Assembly (NCBI RefSeq): GCF_002441655.1
Contig: NZ_JXJU01000005.1
Location: 8,115-72,114, forward strand
Direction: 5' to 3'
Length of the DNA stretch: 64,000 nucleotides
Origin: Lactococcus fujiensis JCM 16395
GTDB lineage: Bacteria > Bacillota > Bacilli > Lactobacillales > Streptococcaceae
Positions 1-9,049 of the stretch are shown piece after piece. The translations under genes and the position numbers were made by a program. The first letter of the stretch is position 1; every line of letters starts with the position of its first letter. The notes below the pieces were generated by a model that saw nothing but the letters and a program-made list of their open reading frames with translations, made no database searches and was not told where the DNA came from.

Positions 1-71
1 ACAGCAGCCGAAGCAAAGAGCCAAGTCTTGCCAGACTTCCATGTGCGGAAGTTTGAATCTTTTGTTTCCAT
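1..71 (-). CDS. Secreted protein with KxYKxGKxW-type signal peptide (N-terminal fragment)
   Basis: This reverse-strand gene starts with ATG at 69-71 and runs off the left edge, leaving 23 codons. The start has a good ribosome site (AAAAGGAG, 6 nt upstream) and a near-perfect promoter. The visible protein reads METKDSNFRTWKSGKTWLF and then turns alanine-rich. The stretch R-x-W-K-x-G-K-x-W followed by LFASAA matches the KxYKxGKxW signal-peptide motif found on large, often serine-rich or glycosylated surface proteins of lactic acid bacteria. From this I infer an exported, probably wall-associated protein. The mature part is outside the window, so its role is unknown. Confidence 0.75.
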   Translation of the reverse strand, partial: METKDSNFRTWKSGKTWLFASAA

Positions 72-106
72 TTTATTCTCCTTTTATATGAATAAAGTAA
101 TTTATC

Positions 107-147
107 GATTACAAAGACATTATATACCTTTTTTTGTAATCTGTCAA
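107..147 (-). promoter_or_regulatory. Strong promoter with inverted repeat around the -10 box
   Basis: On the reverse strand, TTGACA (142-147) and TATAAT (119-124) are separated by exactly 17 nt, a consensus sigma-A promoter for the signal-peptide gene at 1-71. Perfect 9-nt arms GATTACAAA (107-115) and TTTGTAATC (133-141) lie on either side of the -10 box, one overlapping the spacer. A regulator bound here would block polymerase, so this is a candidate operator. The regulator is not identifiable. Confidence 0.75.
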
Positions 148-214
148 CTACAAGTTTAAAATATTACTAACTATTTATCAGTAATATCCTGGCCATTTAA
201 AGGAAAAATTGGTA

Positions 215-240
215 TAAAAAAACTTGTCATTACTGACAGG
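215..240 (-). terminator. Terminator of the polysaccharide operon
   Basis: On the reverse strand a stem CCTGTCA/TGACAAG is followed by seven T residues, about 30 nt after the wecB stop. The forward strand also has a T-rich run after the stem, so it may work both ways. The stem contains one copy of the TGTCA-N4-TGACA palindrome. Confidence 0.8.
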
Positions 241-271
241 TATTTTTTAATTGTTCAAGATTGCTCTCGTT

Positions 272-1381
272 TTATTTTTTTAGTTGCTCTGAAAGAATTT
301 TCAAAATACGTTCACTGGTTTTTCCATCTCCATAGGGATTTTCAGCATGGTGCATTTTAGCATATTCTTCATCATTGCTGAGCAATAAATCAGCATTATC
401 AAAAACTGTTGCTTCATTTGTACCAACCATTTTGAGTGTTCCTGCTTCAATTCCTTCTGGACGCTCTGTGGTGTCCCTCAAAACTAAAACTGGGACGCCA
501 AGAGAAGGTGCTTCTTCTTGTACTCCACCTGAATCCGTCAAAATAAGATAACTGTGATTGGCAAAATTTTGGAAATCAACGACATCCAAAGGTTCTATCA
601 CATGAATTCGTTCTGATTTTATCAATGTTTCCGCTGCGTTTTGTCTAACTTTTGGATTTTTGTGAATTGGAAAAACAATTTCTACATCCGGATGTTTCTC
701 CACAAGTCGATTAATTGCCTTGAAAACATTCATCATAGGGGTTCCCAAATTTTCGCGACGATGCATAGTAACCAATACAATCTTTTTATTTTTGATTGAA
801 TCCAGAAGATCATTGGAATAATCGGTAGAAATTGTGTATTTCATCGCATCGATGGCTGTATTACCCGTTACAAAAATTTTCTTCTCATCATGTCCTTCAG
901 CTAAGAGATTGGCTTTACTCTTAGCTGTAGGGGCAAAATAGTAATCAGCAAGAACATCCGTCATTTGGCGGTTCGCTTCTTCAGGGAACGGAGAGTATTT
1001 ATTCCATGTTCTTAATCCAGCTTCCACATGCCCGATTTTAACCTGATGATAGAATGCTGAAAGCGATGCGGCTAGAGTTGTTGTTGTATCTCCATGAACA
1101 AGTATAATATCTGGTTGAGCTTCCTCGATGACTGGATCTAATTTCAATAAAACACGGCTCGTAATATCGCTTAAGGTTTGACCATTTTTCATGATATCTA
1201 AATCATAATCAGGGATAATTTTAAATATATCCAAAACTTGGTCAAGCATCTGTCGATGTTGGGCTGTTACAACCGTGATTGATTTAAAACGCTCATCTTT
1301 TTCCAATTGTTTAATCAATGGAGCCATTTTGATTGCCTCAGGTCGAGTACCAAAAACACTCATTACTTTGATTTCATTCAT
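272..1381 (-). CDS. wecB: UDP-N-acetylglucosamine 2-epimerase (non-hydrolysing)
   Basis: Interconverts UDP-GlcNAc and UDP-ManNAc in the cytosol, supplying ManNAc for polysaccharide assembly. At 369 aa it has the normal length of the family. Family hallmarks are visible: GTRPEAIKMAPL near the N-terminus, HGDTTTTLAA, the GHVEAGLRT segment, TMHRREN, and the C-terminal DSGGVQEEAP and RDTTERPE motifs of the GT-B fold nucleotide site. It is the last gene of the long reverse-strand operon, 1 nt after the preceding glycosyltransferase, with a ribosome site AGG 5-6 nt before ATG. A terminator follows. Which of the two polysaccharide parts uses ManNAc cannot be told from the sequence. Confidence 0.93.
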   Translation of the reverse strand: MNEIKVMSVFGTRPEAIKMAPLIKQLEKDERFKSITVVTAQHRQMLDQVLDIFKIIPDYDLDIMKNGQTLSDITSRVLLKLDPVIEEAQPDIILVHGDTTTTLAASLSAFYHQVKIGHVEAGLRTWNKYSPFPEEANRQMTDVLADYYFAPTAKSKANLLAEGHDEKKIFVTGNTAIDAMKYTISTDYSNDLLDSIKNKKIVLVTMHRRENLGTPMMNVFKAINRLVEKHPDVEIVFPIHKNPKVRQNAAETLIKSERIHVIEPLDVVDFQNFANHSYLILTDSGGVQEEAPSLGVPVLVLRDTTERPEGIEAGTLKMVGTNEATVFDNADLLLSNDEEYAKMHHAENPYGDGKTSERILKILSEQLKK

Positions 1382-1382
1382 C

Positions 1383-2687
1383 TTAACCTAATACGCTCCC
1401 TACTATTTTTTCATATTTTTCAGCTATATTTTTCCAGTCATAATCCTTAATAGGTTCAAGCTGGTTATATTTCTTATTAGCGACTTCGTCGATAAAGTTA
1501 ATAAATGATGCTTTAATATTTCCTTCATCATAATCAGAAATAATTCCTCTATCATATCTGTTGATAATACGTTCTGATTCATCACCTTTTGGAATCACAC
1601 CATAAATTGGCCGATCTGTTGCCAAGTACTCGAAAATTTTCCCGGGTACCTGAACACCACCATAGTTACCAAAAAATAATAAAGCATCAGCTTTCTTTTG
1701 ATAATCCGCCACTAAATCGAAAGGAAGATTTCCTAATGCCTTGATTTCGATTGGTCCTCCATCAGAGAATTTATCAATCTGGGTCAAAACATAGTCTTCC
1801 ATGTTACCAGCAATAATGATTTTTACTTTTTTGCCTTTCAAATCGATTTGATTTATTTTCAAGAGGGCTTCGAAAAAGGAAGATGGATTGCGAATGTCCT
1901 TGTAAAATGTTCCTGCATAAAACATCGTGATTACACTTGACTCATTTTCATGAATCAAATCCTTATCGTAAAAATCTTTAGTGAAAACACCTTGTGTGAT
2001 AATATCGATTTTACCTTGAACAAAGGGAAAATTCTTTTTAAACATCTCTTTTGTATTTTCAGTTGTAACAGTAATAAAGTCTGCCTTCCTTAAGATACGC
2101 CCCTCAACAATTTTGTCAAACCATTGCCTTTCCCTTGGAATTGTCGTTGTTGAAGGATTAAATGACCAAGGATCACCATAATCTAAGATGAGTTTTGTAT
2201 TCAATTTTTTTTGTAATTTAGATGCCGCCAAGTGTGTTGAGAATGGAAAACCAACTGAGATAATTAAATCAATTTGGTGGTCCTTGCTAAAGTCAAGTAC
2301 TGCCTCTTCTAAATTTTTATTCCAAAACACATAACTATCTGGAAAAAGAAGAATTTTTCTTGTTTTATTGATTAATTTTTTGGAAAATGTTTCACTTGAA
2401 GCAGAATTATTATTAACTTTATGTGTGGCAGGATTTATGGCTGAATTTTTCCATGAATTTACATTTCTTTCATACAACACCCCTGGATTTGATCTGTTGA
2501 CTTGATAATTTTCAGTGATTAAATTTAACTTATCCGCATTATAAAAAGGGTCAAATTCACTTGCTTCAACAGTAAAGACTGTTACATTATAATTCTTCGA
2601 AAGTTGCTCACAGAAATAAGTCCAAGCAATCCCTCTTCCAGCACCAAGTGGAGGAAAATTATACATTAATAAAACAATATTCTTCAT
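1383..2687 (-). CDS. Glycosyltransferase, GT4-like
   Basis: A 434-aa GT-B fold glycosyltransferase. The N-terminus MKNIVLLMYNFPPLGAGRG has the donor-domain glycine loop typical of GT4 enzymes, and the C-terminal half carries FYAGTFYKD, a sugar-nucleotide domain and the segment GKIFEYLATDRPIYG that ends many GT4 proteins. No transmembrane segments are seen. An in-frame ATG four codons earlier (2699) has no ribosome site, whereas GGATAGAG precedes the start chosen here. It lies between the flippase and wecB in the variable end of the polysaccharide locus. Donor and acceptor are not predictable. Confidence 0.82.
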   Translation of the reverse strand: MKNIVLLMYNFPPLGAGRGIAWTYFCEQLSKNYNVTVFTVEASEFDPFYNADKLNLITENYQVNRSNPGVLYERNVNSWKNSAINPATHKVNNNSASSETFSKKLINKTRKILLFPDSYVFWNKNLEEAVLDFSKDHQIDLIISVGFPFSTHLAASKLQKKLNTKLILDYGDPWSFNPSTTTIPRERQWFDKIVEGRILRKADFITVTTENTKEMFKKNFPFVQGKIDIITQGVFTKDFYDKDLIHENESSVITMFYAGTFYKDIRNPSSFFEALLKINQIDLKGKKVKIIIAGNMEDYVLTQIDKFSDGGPIEIKALGNLPFDLVADYQKKADALLFFGNYGGVQVPGKIFEYLATDRPIYGVIPKGDESERIINRYDRGIISDYDEGNIKASFINFIDEVANKKYNQLEPIKDYDWKNIAEKYEKIVGSVLG

Positions 2688-2701
2688 ATCTCTATCCATT
2701 A

Positions 2702-4228
2702 TTATTTATTTTTCTTCAAAAAATTGAAAAAATAGGCTTTTTCTTTACGATTTAGCAATATAACAAAACTTAATACTATACTTAGCAATCCGAAAATAAT
2801 GACTGCAGTAGCTAGACTTAGCCATGAATCAACTGTCATAAAATGCAATAGTACTTTTCCTAATGTAAATTCAACGACAAAGTTAAATATTGTCAAAAAG
2901 ATAAGTGGAAAAAAGGTCGTCCACTTCAATCCAATATACTTCGCTGAATAAGGAACCACAAAAATAATATTTCTGAAGATCGCTACGATTGAACTGACAC
3001 CACAAATGGCTAATACACCGAGATTAGTAAATTTTAATGCAGCTAAAGTCAAAATGGCGCTTATTACTCCACTAATAATTACCGTGTCTGAATTTGTCCT
3101 TGTTTTATTGACAATAACAAAGATGCTCCAAAGAGGCATAATACCAACCATCAGCAAAAAACTAAGCGTATATAAGACAGAAAGTTGTTGGAGCAACACA
3201 CTATTTTGACTCGGCATCCATAAGTGGAAAAACTCCTGCCCAAAAACAACAAGGATTGTAAAAGGAATTCCTAGTAGGGCAATATTAATTTTTCCGGCTT
3301 TAAATATTTCATTTTTTAGCGCTTCAATTTTCCCTTTGGCATAAAATATTGTCATGTTGGGTGTGAAGATATTTGTGATTGTACTTTGCAAACTTCCTAA
3401 AAAATTGGGAACAATCTGGGCAATCGAAACGATCCCCATTGCTTTCGCATTGATAAATAAATTTGAAAAGATAAGATCCAAACCACCAAATAGCAAAATT
3501 CCAAGCTGGTTCACTGAATTCCAAATACCACTTGCAAGTAATTCTTTGATATTCTCCCATTTTACATCTTCAATTTTAACTTTAAGCTCATTTAATTCTT
3601 TAGTTTTACAGTAAAATTGCCAAATTTGAAGGATCAGAGTTGAAAGGATTGCGGCAATTCCGAGATACCATATCTTTGGTTTAAAAGCCATGAATAATAA
3701 ACCAATGGCAATCGCTCTGGTCAATGTCGATAACATTGTTCCAATTGATTGCAAATAGATTTTATTTTTCACGAATGTTGCAACAGTCCACACGGGAGCT
3801 GCAGTTGATAAGAAAAAACTAATAAAAATTAAGCTAAATAGATACTTTACTTGACCAACTAAGGATGGAGAGATATTTACAAAGTGTTGTAAATTGTAAA
3901 TCATAACCGCAATTGGGATGATTAATACCCCTAGTAAGATAACATTTCCAAAGAAAGTTGATGAATAAAATTGATTTGCCCTTTGTTTTTCTCCTTTAAC
4001 CAAGGACACCGTAATAAACCGAGAAGCCATCGAGTTGAGCGCGATAGTAATGATACTAACATATGAAACAAAAGTATTTGCTAGTTGCACGAAACCATTC
4101 GCTTCAGCCCCTAAATTTTGGACGATAAATGGAGAAAGAATAAAGTTAATCAATAAATTTACAACAAAAATCAAAAGCGCCGAAACTAAATTAATAATAA
4201 GACTTTTATTTTGAGAAGTATTATTCAT
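2702..4228 (-). CDS. Polysaccharide flippase, Wzx/PST family
   Basis: A 508-aa polytopic membrane protein with about 12-14 hydrophobic segments, starting MNNTSQNKSLIINLVSALL, consistent with the oligosaccharidyl-lipid/polysaccharide flippase superfamily. It would move undecaprenyl-linked units across the membrane. This matters because the locus also encodes an ABC exporter (rgpC/rgpD), implying two export routes. An upstream in-frame ATG at 4255 would overlap the previous gene by 35 nt. The start at 4228 sits in an ATGAATAA overlap with the preceding stop and has GGAAAG 12 nt upstream, so it is preferred. Substrate is inferred from context only. Confidence 0.85.
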   Translation of the reverse strand: MNNTSQNKSLIINLVSALLIFVVNLLINFILSPFIVQNLGAEANGFVQLANTFVSYVSIITIALNSMASRFITVSLVKGEKQRANQFYSSTFFGNVILLGVLIIPIAVMIYNLQHFVNISPSLVGQVKYLFSLIFISFFLSTAAPVWTVATFVKNKIYLQSIGTMLSTLTRAIAIGLLFMAFKPKIWYLGIAAILSTLILQIWQFYCKTKELNELKVKIEDVKWENIKELLASGIWNSVNQLGILLFGGLDLIFSNLFINAKAMGIVSIAQIVPNFLGSLQSTITNIFTPNMTIFYAKGKIEALKNEIFKAGKINIALLGIPFTILVVFGQEFFHLWMPSQNSVLLQQLSVLYTLSFLLMVGIMPLWSIFVIVNKTRTNSDTVIISGVISAILTLAALKFTNLGVLAICGVSSIVAIFRNIIFVVPYSAKYIGLKWTTFFPLIFLTIFNFVVEFTLGKVLLHFMTVDSWLSLATAVIIFGLLSIVLSFVILLNRKEKAYFFNFLKKNK

Positions 4229-5195
4229 GTTTGAATTGTGCTTTCCACTGCTCAATCAATTCAAAATCTAGGTTAATCTTAGTTTCAAAATCTTGATTGA
4301 TATATTCTGCTAAATAATCAATATTTTCACGTTCAAGTACAGGTAAGTCCCAGTCTTTTTTCATTTCAATTGAACGATTGTCTACTCCAATGATCACTGC
4401 TCTTCTGCCCTTTTGCATTGCTCGGATTCCTGCGTGAAGACGAGTTCCTACAAATTCGATATCAGGATCTTCTAAGACTTCATTATATCTTTGTAATGAA
4501 CCTGGAATTTTCTTAATTCCTTTAATCACATCAGAATCTAATTGATCAAAGTAGTCTTCATCATAAGAACCTTGGAGCCACAAATAAACTTCTTCATAAT
4601 TATCTTTCAAAGTTTTCAACATTTTTTCATCAGCAACTTTGTCTTTACGATAATCAGTTACGGTTGTAATCACTTTTTTTGCCTTGTGATGAGGAATTGT
4701 CTGACAATGTTCTGGGGATAAGCGCCAAAGTGTTGGACAACCAGTATTAACAACATTTGAAATACCAATGCTCTCAAGCATCTTTTTCGTGTGGTTATCG
4801 CGAACCGAATGAATAATATTCTTATTTAGAATATGTTGATACATAAAACGATTCGTAAACGATGGTTTAGATTGGTAATTCTCCCAGCCAACACCTAATA
4901 AGATAACATCACGAACAAGAAAAGCGTCTCGATAACGTAGATTCCAACCATTGCTCGTTCTGAAGTGTTTATATTTAGAAGATAAGATATTTGTCCCAGC
5001 AACAAAAGAAGCTTCACTACGTTTGATGATCAAACGACTTCGGCGACCAATGATATCGTGTGTTGTTGTAGATACAAGTTGGTAGCCATCTTGATAAATG
5101 TCAGAAAGTTCTTTTTTTACAGCTTCGTTTATAATTTCATCACCAACATTAAGGGTACCAACTGATGTGTCCCAAATTGTAATTAGTTTTGTCAT
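4221..5195 (-). CDS. Polysaccharide pyruvyl transferase family protein
   Basis: A 324-aa protein of the WcaK/AmsJ/CsaB type (PF04230). It opens with WDTSVGTLNVGDEII, the glycine-rich N-terminal signature, and the second half contains TGCPTLWRL and FVGTRLHAGIRAMQ, the conserved R-x-H segment of the family. Known members add ketal-linked pyruvate from phosphoenolpyruvate to sugars, though some relatives act as glycosyltransferases. Here it would decorate the surface polysaccharide with a negative charge. The ribosome site GGAGGA is well placed. It overlaps the flippase gene by 8 nt, suggesting coupled translation. Confidence 0.82.
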   Translation of the reverse strand: MTKLITIWDTSVGTLNVGDEIINEAVKKELSDIYQDGYQLVSTTTHDIIGRRSRLIIKRSEASFVAGTNILSSKYKHFRTSNGWNLRYRDAFLVRDVILLGVGWENYQSKPSFTNRFMYQHILNKNIIHSVRDNHTKKMLESIGISNVVNTGCPTLWRLSPEHCQTIPHHKAKKVITTVTDYRKDKVADEKMLKTLKDNYEEVYLWLQGSYDEDYFDQLDSDVIKGIKKIPGSLQRYNEVLEDPDIEFVGTRLHAGIRAMQKGRRAVIIGVDNRSIEMKKDWDLPVLERENIDYLAEYINQDFETKINLDFELIEQWKAQFKHE

Positions 5196-5248
5196 TTTTC
5201 CTCCAGTTAATCTTAAAGTTTCATTAGAGCTTTGTAAAATATTAAAGG

Positions 5249-6325
5249 CTACTCATTACCTTGTAATATCCTCTCTAAGATGTCGCTTGAATATTCAATA
5301 CGATATTGTTGGACTTCTTCACGCGCTTTTTTCGCCAAAGTTTCACATTTGTCTGCATCGTTTAATAAATCCACAATTGCTTTTACGAAGGCTGCTTTGT
5401 TGTCTGGTTCAATTAAGATGCTATTCCCATCGTTTGCATAGTCAACGATACCACCAATTCGACTTGAAACAACCGTTGCTCCACAAGCCATTGCCTCCAT
5501 TCCTGTCAGAACCCATCCTTCAAGGACACTTGGTAATAAATAAATCTTCGATTTGCCATAAATATCATTACGTAGTTGTTCTGGATTAGCCTTGTATGTA
5601 AAATTTACATAGTCAGCTAATTCGGTAACAGGCTCATAAGCACCAAAAAGTTCAACTTTTAGGTCTGGAACTTGTTTTTTAACCTCTGCGAGTATTTCAA
5701 GACCAAGTTTTGTACGTTTCACCTCGTGTGTATGATTGATTAAACAAACGATATTGTCACGATTTTCGATTGGCTTTGCCAAAAAGAATTCATCTGGGTT
5801 ATAAAAATTGGGTAAATATTTAGGTTCTTTGCCTGATCCTTCGATTACTTTCTGACGCAATTCGTTGGAAATAACAATATTCGTTAGCCCTAAATTGTAA
5901 GTTTCATTAATTTTTTCTACAGATTCATCATAAAACCATGTTTCAAAATTTTGAATGAAATAAAATTTCTTCCCCTTCGTTTCAGGCAACTTGGACACAA
6001 TTGTTGTCGTTGGTGCGGCAGTTGCCACAACAAAATCCGCGTCGGGAAATTCGTTTTGTGTCGCAACATCATAATAAATGTTAACATTTTTATCCAAATC
6101 AAACCAGGTCAATTCTTCACTATGTTTTACAACTTGGTGAATGTGATTATTGACAAACCGTTGTGCTTTAGAAATGAGAAAATGCTTTTCTCTCATATTG
6201 AAGAGAAAAGTCATAGATACTTCATAGCCTCGTTGGTTAAGTTCATTGGCATATTGGAAGACAATTTTAAAGCCTCCTACTGGTCGGTCAAAATTGGCTG
6301 GTAAAACAAAATTTATTTTTTTCAT
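5249..6325 (-). CDS. Glycosyltransferase, GT4 (WsaF-like rhamnosyltransferase type)
   Basis: A 358-aa GT-B enzyme. The N-terminal region has PVGGFKIVFQYANEL and a segment ending in YFIQNFETWFYDE, reminiscent of WsaF-type rhamnosyltransferases. The C-terminal nucleotide-sugar domain shows LPSVLEGWVLTGMEAMACG and later VSSRIGGI, the usual E-x7-E-like GT4 region. AGGA lies 5 nt upstream of ATG. It is part of the reverse-strand polysaccharide operon, 53 nt upstream of the pyruvyl-transferase gene. Rhamnose as donor is an inference from the family resemblance and from dTDP-rhamnose production in the same operon. Confidence 0.78.
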   Translation of the reverse strand: MKKINFVLPANFDRPVGGFKIVFQYANELNQRGYEVSMTFLFNMREKHFLISKAQRFVNNHIHQVVKHSEELTWFDLDKNVNIYYDVATQNEFPDADFVVATAAPTTTIVSKLPETKGKKFYFIQNFETWFYDESVEKINETYNLGLTNIVISNELRQKVIEGSGKEPKYLPNFYNPDEFFLAKPIENRDNIVCLINHTHEVKRTKLGLEILAEVKKQVPDLKVELFGAYEPVTELADYVNFTYKANPEQLRNDIYGKSKIYLLPSVLEGWVLTGMEAMACGATVVSSRIGGIVDYANDGNSILIEPDNKAAFVKAIVDLLNDADKCETLAKKAREEVQQYRIEYSSDILERILQGNE

Positions 6326-6331
6326 TGATTC

Positions 6332-7273
6332 CTATTTTTTAAACGCAAATATGACATCGCGAATTCGTCCACTCATTCCTGCGTAGTATTTCCACTCTGT
6401 AAAGATTTGAGCAAATACAGGAATGATCTTATTTTCAGACGCCAAATGATGACGTTTGACATAAAACTCATAATAATTTTTTATTTCAGGTGCATAATCT
6501 GATTCTCGATCTTTTAAGATTTTATAAATAATATCATAAAATCCAACAAATTTGTAGAGTTCTGATACATGCAGTGCTTTAGGGTCATGAATGGTCAACA
6601 AGGCCTTCCCGCTCGCATTTCCGGCATGGCGCAAATGAATACCGACCGTTTGATTTAAGTTATAGCCAGTTTCTGTCAAACTTGACAGAGTCGCAAAAAG
6701 AACATCGTGGGTAATATTATACTCAGGTTTCCAATACTTAAGTGCTGCGTCAACTAACGAGCGACGTATTGCCAAGGTCCAACCTGACCGAAATGAATTA
6801 TAAGTTGTTTTGGCTGGATATTTTGAAATTTGTGCATAATGGTCAGAAAACTCGAAATAAGTCGGTATGGTCGCTTGTTCAGATATCTTCTTAATTTCAA
6901 TGTCACCACTTAATACTTCAATTTCTGGGTGTTCTTTCAATACCTCAACTTGTCGACGGTTTTTATCCAATTTCCATGTATCATCTTGGTCAGAGAAGAA
7001 AACAAGGTCAACATCTAACTCTTGTGAATCAATCAGGAGCTGTCTGAAATTTAAACGCCAACCTAAATTCGTTTCATTTTCTCTTATAAGCCAATTTTCT
7101 AAATTGTATCTAGCGATATATTGTTTAAGAAAAGCAATGGTACCATCCGTCGAACAATCGTCACGAAAAACGACAAAGTCAGGTTTTAATTCTTGATTTC
7201 TGACTGAATCCAATTGATTTTCTAAAAATTTTTCCCCATTGTAGGTTGCCATTAATACTGCTGTTTTCATCAT
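6332..7273 (-). CDS. Glycosyltransferase family 2 (RgpB-like)
   Basis: A 313-aa GT-A enzyme. It starts TAVLMATYNGEKFLENQLDS, has FRDDCSTDGT and the metal-binding FFSDQDDTWK box, all typical of rhamnosyltransferases such as RgpB. The C-terminal third carries HDVLFATLSSL and HLRHAGNASG. Its start overlaps the preceding stop as TAAATGATG, so two adjacent ATG codons are possible. One of four GT2 enzymes of this kind in the operon, so it probably forms one glycosidic bond of the repeat unit. It contains a TGTCA-N4-TGACA palindrome at 6674-6687. Confidence 0.85.
   Translation of the reverse strand: MMKTAVLMATYNGEKFLENQLDSVRNQELKPDFVVFRDDCSTDGTIAFLKQYIARYNLENWLIRENETNLGWRLNFRQLLIDSQELDVDLVFFSDQDDTWKLDKNRRQVEVLKEHPEIEVLSGDIEIKKISEQATIPTYFEFSDHYAQISKYPAKTTYNSFRSGWTLAIRRSLVDAALKYWKPEYNITHDVLFATLSSLTETGYNLNQTVGIHLRHAGNASGKALLTIHDPKALHVSELYKFVGFYDIIYKILKDRESDYAPEIKNYYEFYVKRHHLASENKIIPVFAQIFTEWKYYAGMSGRIRDVIFAFKK
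6674..6687. repeat. TGTCA-N4-TGACA palindrome in a GT2 gene
   Basis: Exact copy with centre AACT, reads L-S-S-L-T in the coding frame. Confidence 0.85.
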
Positions 7274-8323
7274 TTACTCAAAACTTTCAACTGTTTTCTT
7301 AATGCCTTGGTCAAGACGCACTTGCCTTTGCCACCCCAAATGCTCAATCTTTGTCATTTCCATAACCGTTCGCCCATCCCTACTGTAAGCACTGCTCATC
7401 GTCTTTGGAATGTCAAAAACTACAGAGCAACCTTTTTCTGGGAATAATTCGACCATTTTATGTGCGAGATCTCTAATCATGATTGGTTCATCTTCATTAG
7501 CAACGTTATAGGCCTGTGCTGATGCACCATTCAGCAAAATAAAGAATAAAGCTGTTGTTGTATCAGCCAGATAACAAAATGCTCGTTCGGCCCTTCCGTC
7601 GCTTTTCAAAATAATATCTTGTGAATTTACAACATTAGAAATCAAATCATTCATGATGCGACCGTCATTCCCGATTTCCATACCAGGGCCATAGGTATGC
7701 GCAATGCGTGCCACATTGAATGGAATACCAAATTGTAAATAATAACTCATTAAAAGCGTCTCTGCCATTCGTTTACTCTCTGGGTAACAAGCCCGAGCTG
7801 CTAAAATATCAAATCCACCATAATCGTTTTCTGACAATTGTTGTTTAATTGCTTTTCCATAAATTTCTCGAGTGGATAAGAAAAGGAGATTTTCTATTTT
7901 TTGTGTTTGGGCAAACTCCAAGAGATTTAAAGTCCCAATCGTATTGGCTTTTATTATCCCCACTGGATCAGTCGTTATAAATTTGGGACTGGCGTTACTA
8001 GCAGCGTGAATAATGAAATCAATTTGATGATTTGTTTGAAAAGGAATTGTTACATCGTGTTGGATAAGCGTGAAATAATCTTCAGAAAGACCTTCAAATT
8101 TTTGACGCGCTTTAGCCATATTTCTTGCTGTTCCAATAATTTGAATGTTGAAAGCTTCTTTATCACTCAAATAATAAAGGGTATAGGCTAAATATGTTGC
8201 TAACATTCCTGAAACACCCGTTATTAGAACTGTTTTATTTCTTAATTTTTCAAAGTTAATTTTCTTCTGACTGATAATCAATTGAATATCGGCTTGGACA
8301 ACTTTATTTTGATATGTTAACAA
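7274..8323 (-). CDS. NAD-dependent epimerase/dehydratase (extended SDR)
   Basis: A 349-aa extended short-chain dehydrogenase. The Rossmann loop is TGVSGMLATYL (residues 35-45), followed by DFIIHAASNASP, the STREIYG block, and the catalytic Y-x3-K in CYPESKRMAE. The start is TTG at 8323 with GAGG 8 nt upstream, lying inside the end of the cytidylyltransferase gene. It sits directly behind that IspD/TarI-like gene, an arrangement that recalls the fused Bcs1 enzyme making CDP-ribitol, but this SDR is of the sugar-nucleotide type, so a CDP- or dTDP-sugar modifying role is equally possible. Confidence 0.82.
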   Translation of the reverse strand: MLTYQNKVVQADIQLIISQKKINFEKLRNKTVLITGVSGMLATYLAYTLYYLSDKEAFNIQIIGTARNMAKARQKFEGLSEDYFTLIQHDVTIPFQTNHQIDFIIHAASNASPKFITTDPVGIIKANTIGTLNLLEFAQTQKIENLLFLSTREIYGKAIKQQLSENDYGGFDILAARACYPESKRMAETLLMSYYLQFGIPFNVARIAHTYGPGMEIGNDGRIMNDLISNVVNSQDIILKSDGRAERAFCYLADTTTALFFILLNGASAQAYNVANEDEPIMIRDLAHKMVELFPEKGCSVVFDIPKTMSSAYSRDGRTVMEMTKIEHLGWQRQVRLDQGIKKTVESFE

Positions 8324-8326
8324 ATC

Positions 8327-9049
8327 TTAAACCTCATAAATTTGTGAAATCTCGCGTGCATCACACAATGCTTTAAACATATAAAAATCATCTGGTGTAG
8401 TGATTTTTATATTTTGATAAGGACCTTCGACAATCGTTAAGTCACGATGATACATCCCCATCAAAGTACTAGAATCAATAGCATCGATAATCCCTTTTGA
8501 AATTGCGTCACGTTCTACAGATAAAATATCAGCTAATTTGAAGCTTTGTGGTGCTTTTGCTGTAAATGAACGCGTGCGATCAACGACTTCTGAAACATGA
8601 TTTTCGCTATCCACAAGGACAACTGTTTCTTTAGCAGGTGCAGTTGTAATTGCTGTCCCATTTTTATTCACACAGTTGATGTTGTCAACGATGACTTCAC
8701 TGTTAATCAACGGGCGAACCCCATCGTGGATTAGTACGACGGATTCTTCACCTTGAGCAATTTTTTCTGCTGCCTCAAGCCCATTAAAAATAGAAAGCTG
8801 CCCAGTTGTCCCACCGGGCACAACACTTTTTACTTTTAGCAAATTGAATTTCTTAACAAGGTCATTCATGTAATCAAGCCAACTTTCAATAATGACAACC
8901 ACCGTGGCATCAATTTCTGGGGTCTTCTCAAATAATTCGAGTGTATGAACGATAATGGGTTTCCCATGGACTTCCAAAAATTGTTTAGGTTTATCTTTCG
9001 ATTTCATTCGGCTGCCAGTTCCACCGGCAAAGATTACGCCAATATTCAT
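8327..9049 (-). CDS. IspD/TarI-family cytidylyltransferase
   Basis: A 240-aa nucleotidyltransferase with the pyrophosphorylase loop FAGGTGSRMKSKDKPKQF at residues 8-25, HDGVRPL near 127 and a C-terminal KITTPDDFYMF segment shared by IspD and TarI. It would join CTP and a phosphorylated polyol (ribitol-5-P or methylerythritol-4-P). Its place between a GT2 gene and an SDR gene, three genes after a licD gene, argues for a surface polymer role (CDP-polyol) rather than isoprenoid synthesis. Start ATG overlaps the preceding stop as ATGA, with GGAG 6 nt upstream. Confidence 0.85.
   Translation of the reverse strand: MNIGVIFAGGTGSRMKSKDKPKQFLEVHGKPIIVHTLELFEKTPEIDATVVVIIESWLDYMNDLVKKFNLLKVKSVVPGGTTGQLSIFNGLEAAEKIAQGEESVVLIHDGVRPLINSEVIVDNINCVNKNGTAITTAPAKETVVLVDSENHVSEVVDRTRSFTAKAPQSFKLADILSVERDAISKGIIDAIDSSTLMGMYHRDLTIVEGPYQNIKITTPDDFYMFKALCDAREISQIYEV

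Noticed and set aside
5098-5589. Forward frame of 163 codons across the pyruvyl-transferase and GT4 genes
   Set aside because: It lies opposite two clear genes, has no ribosome site and no domain, so it is a shadow.
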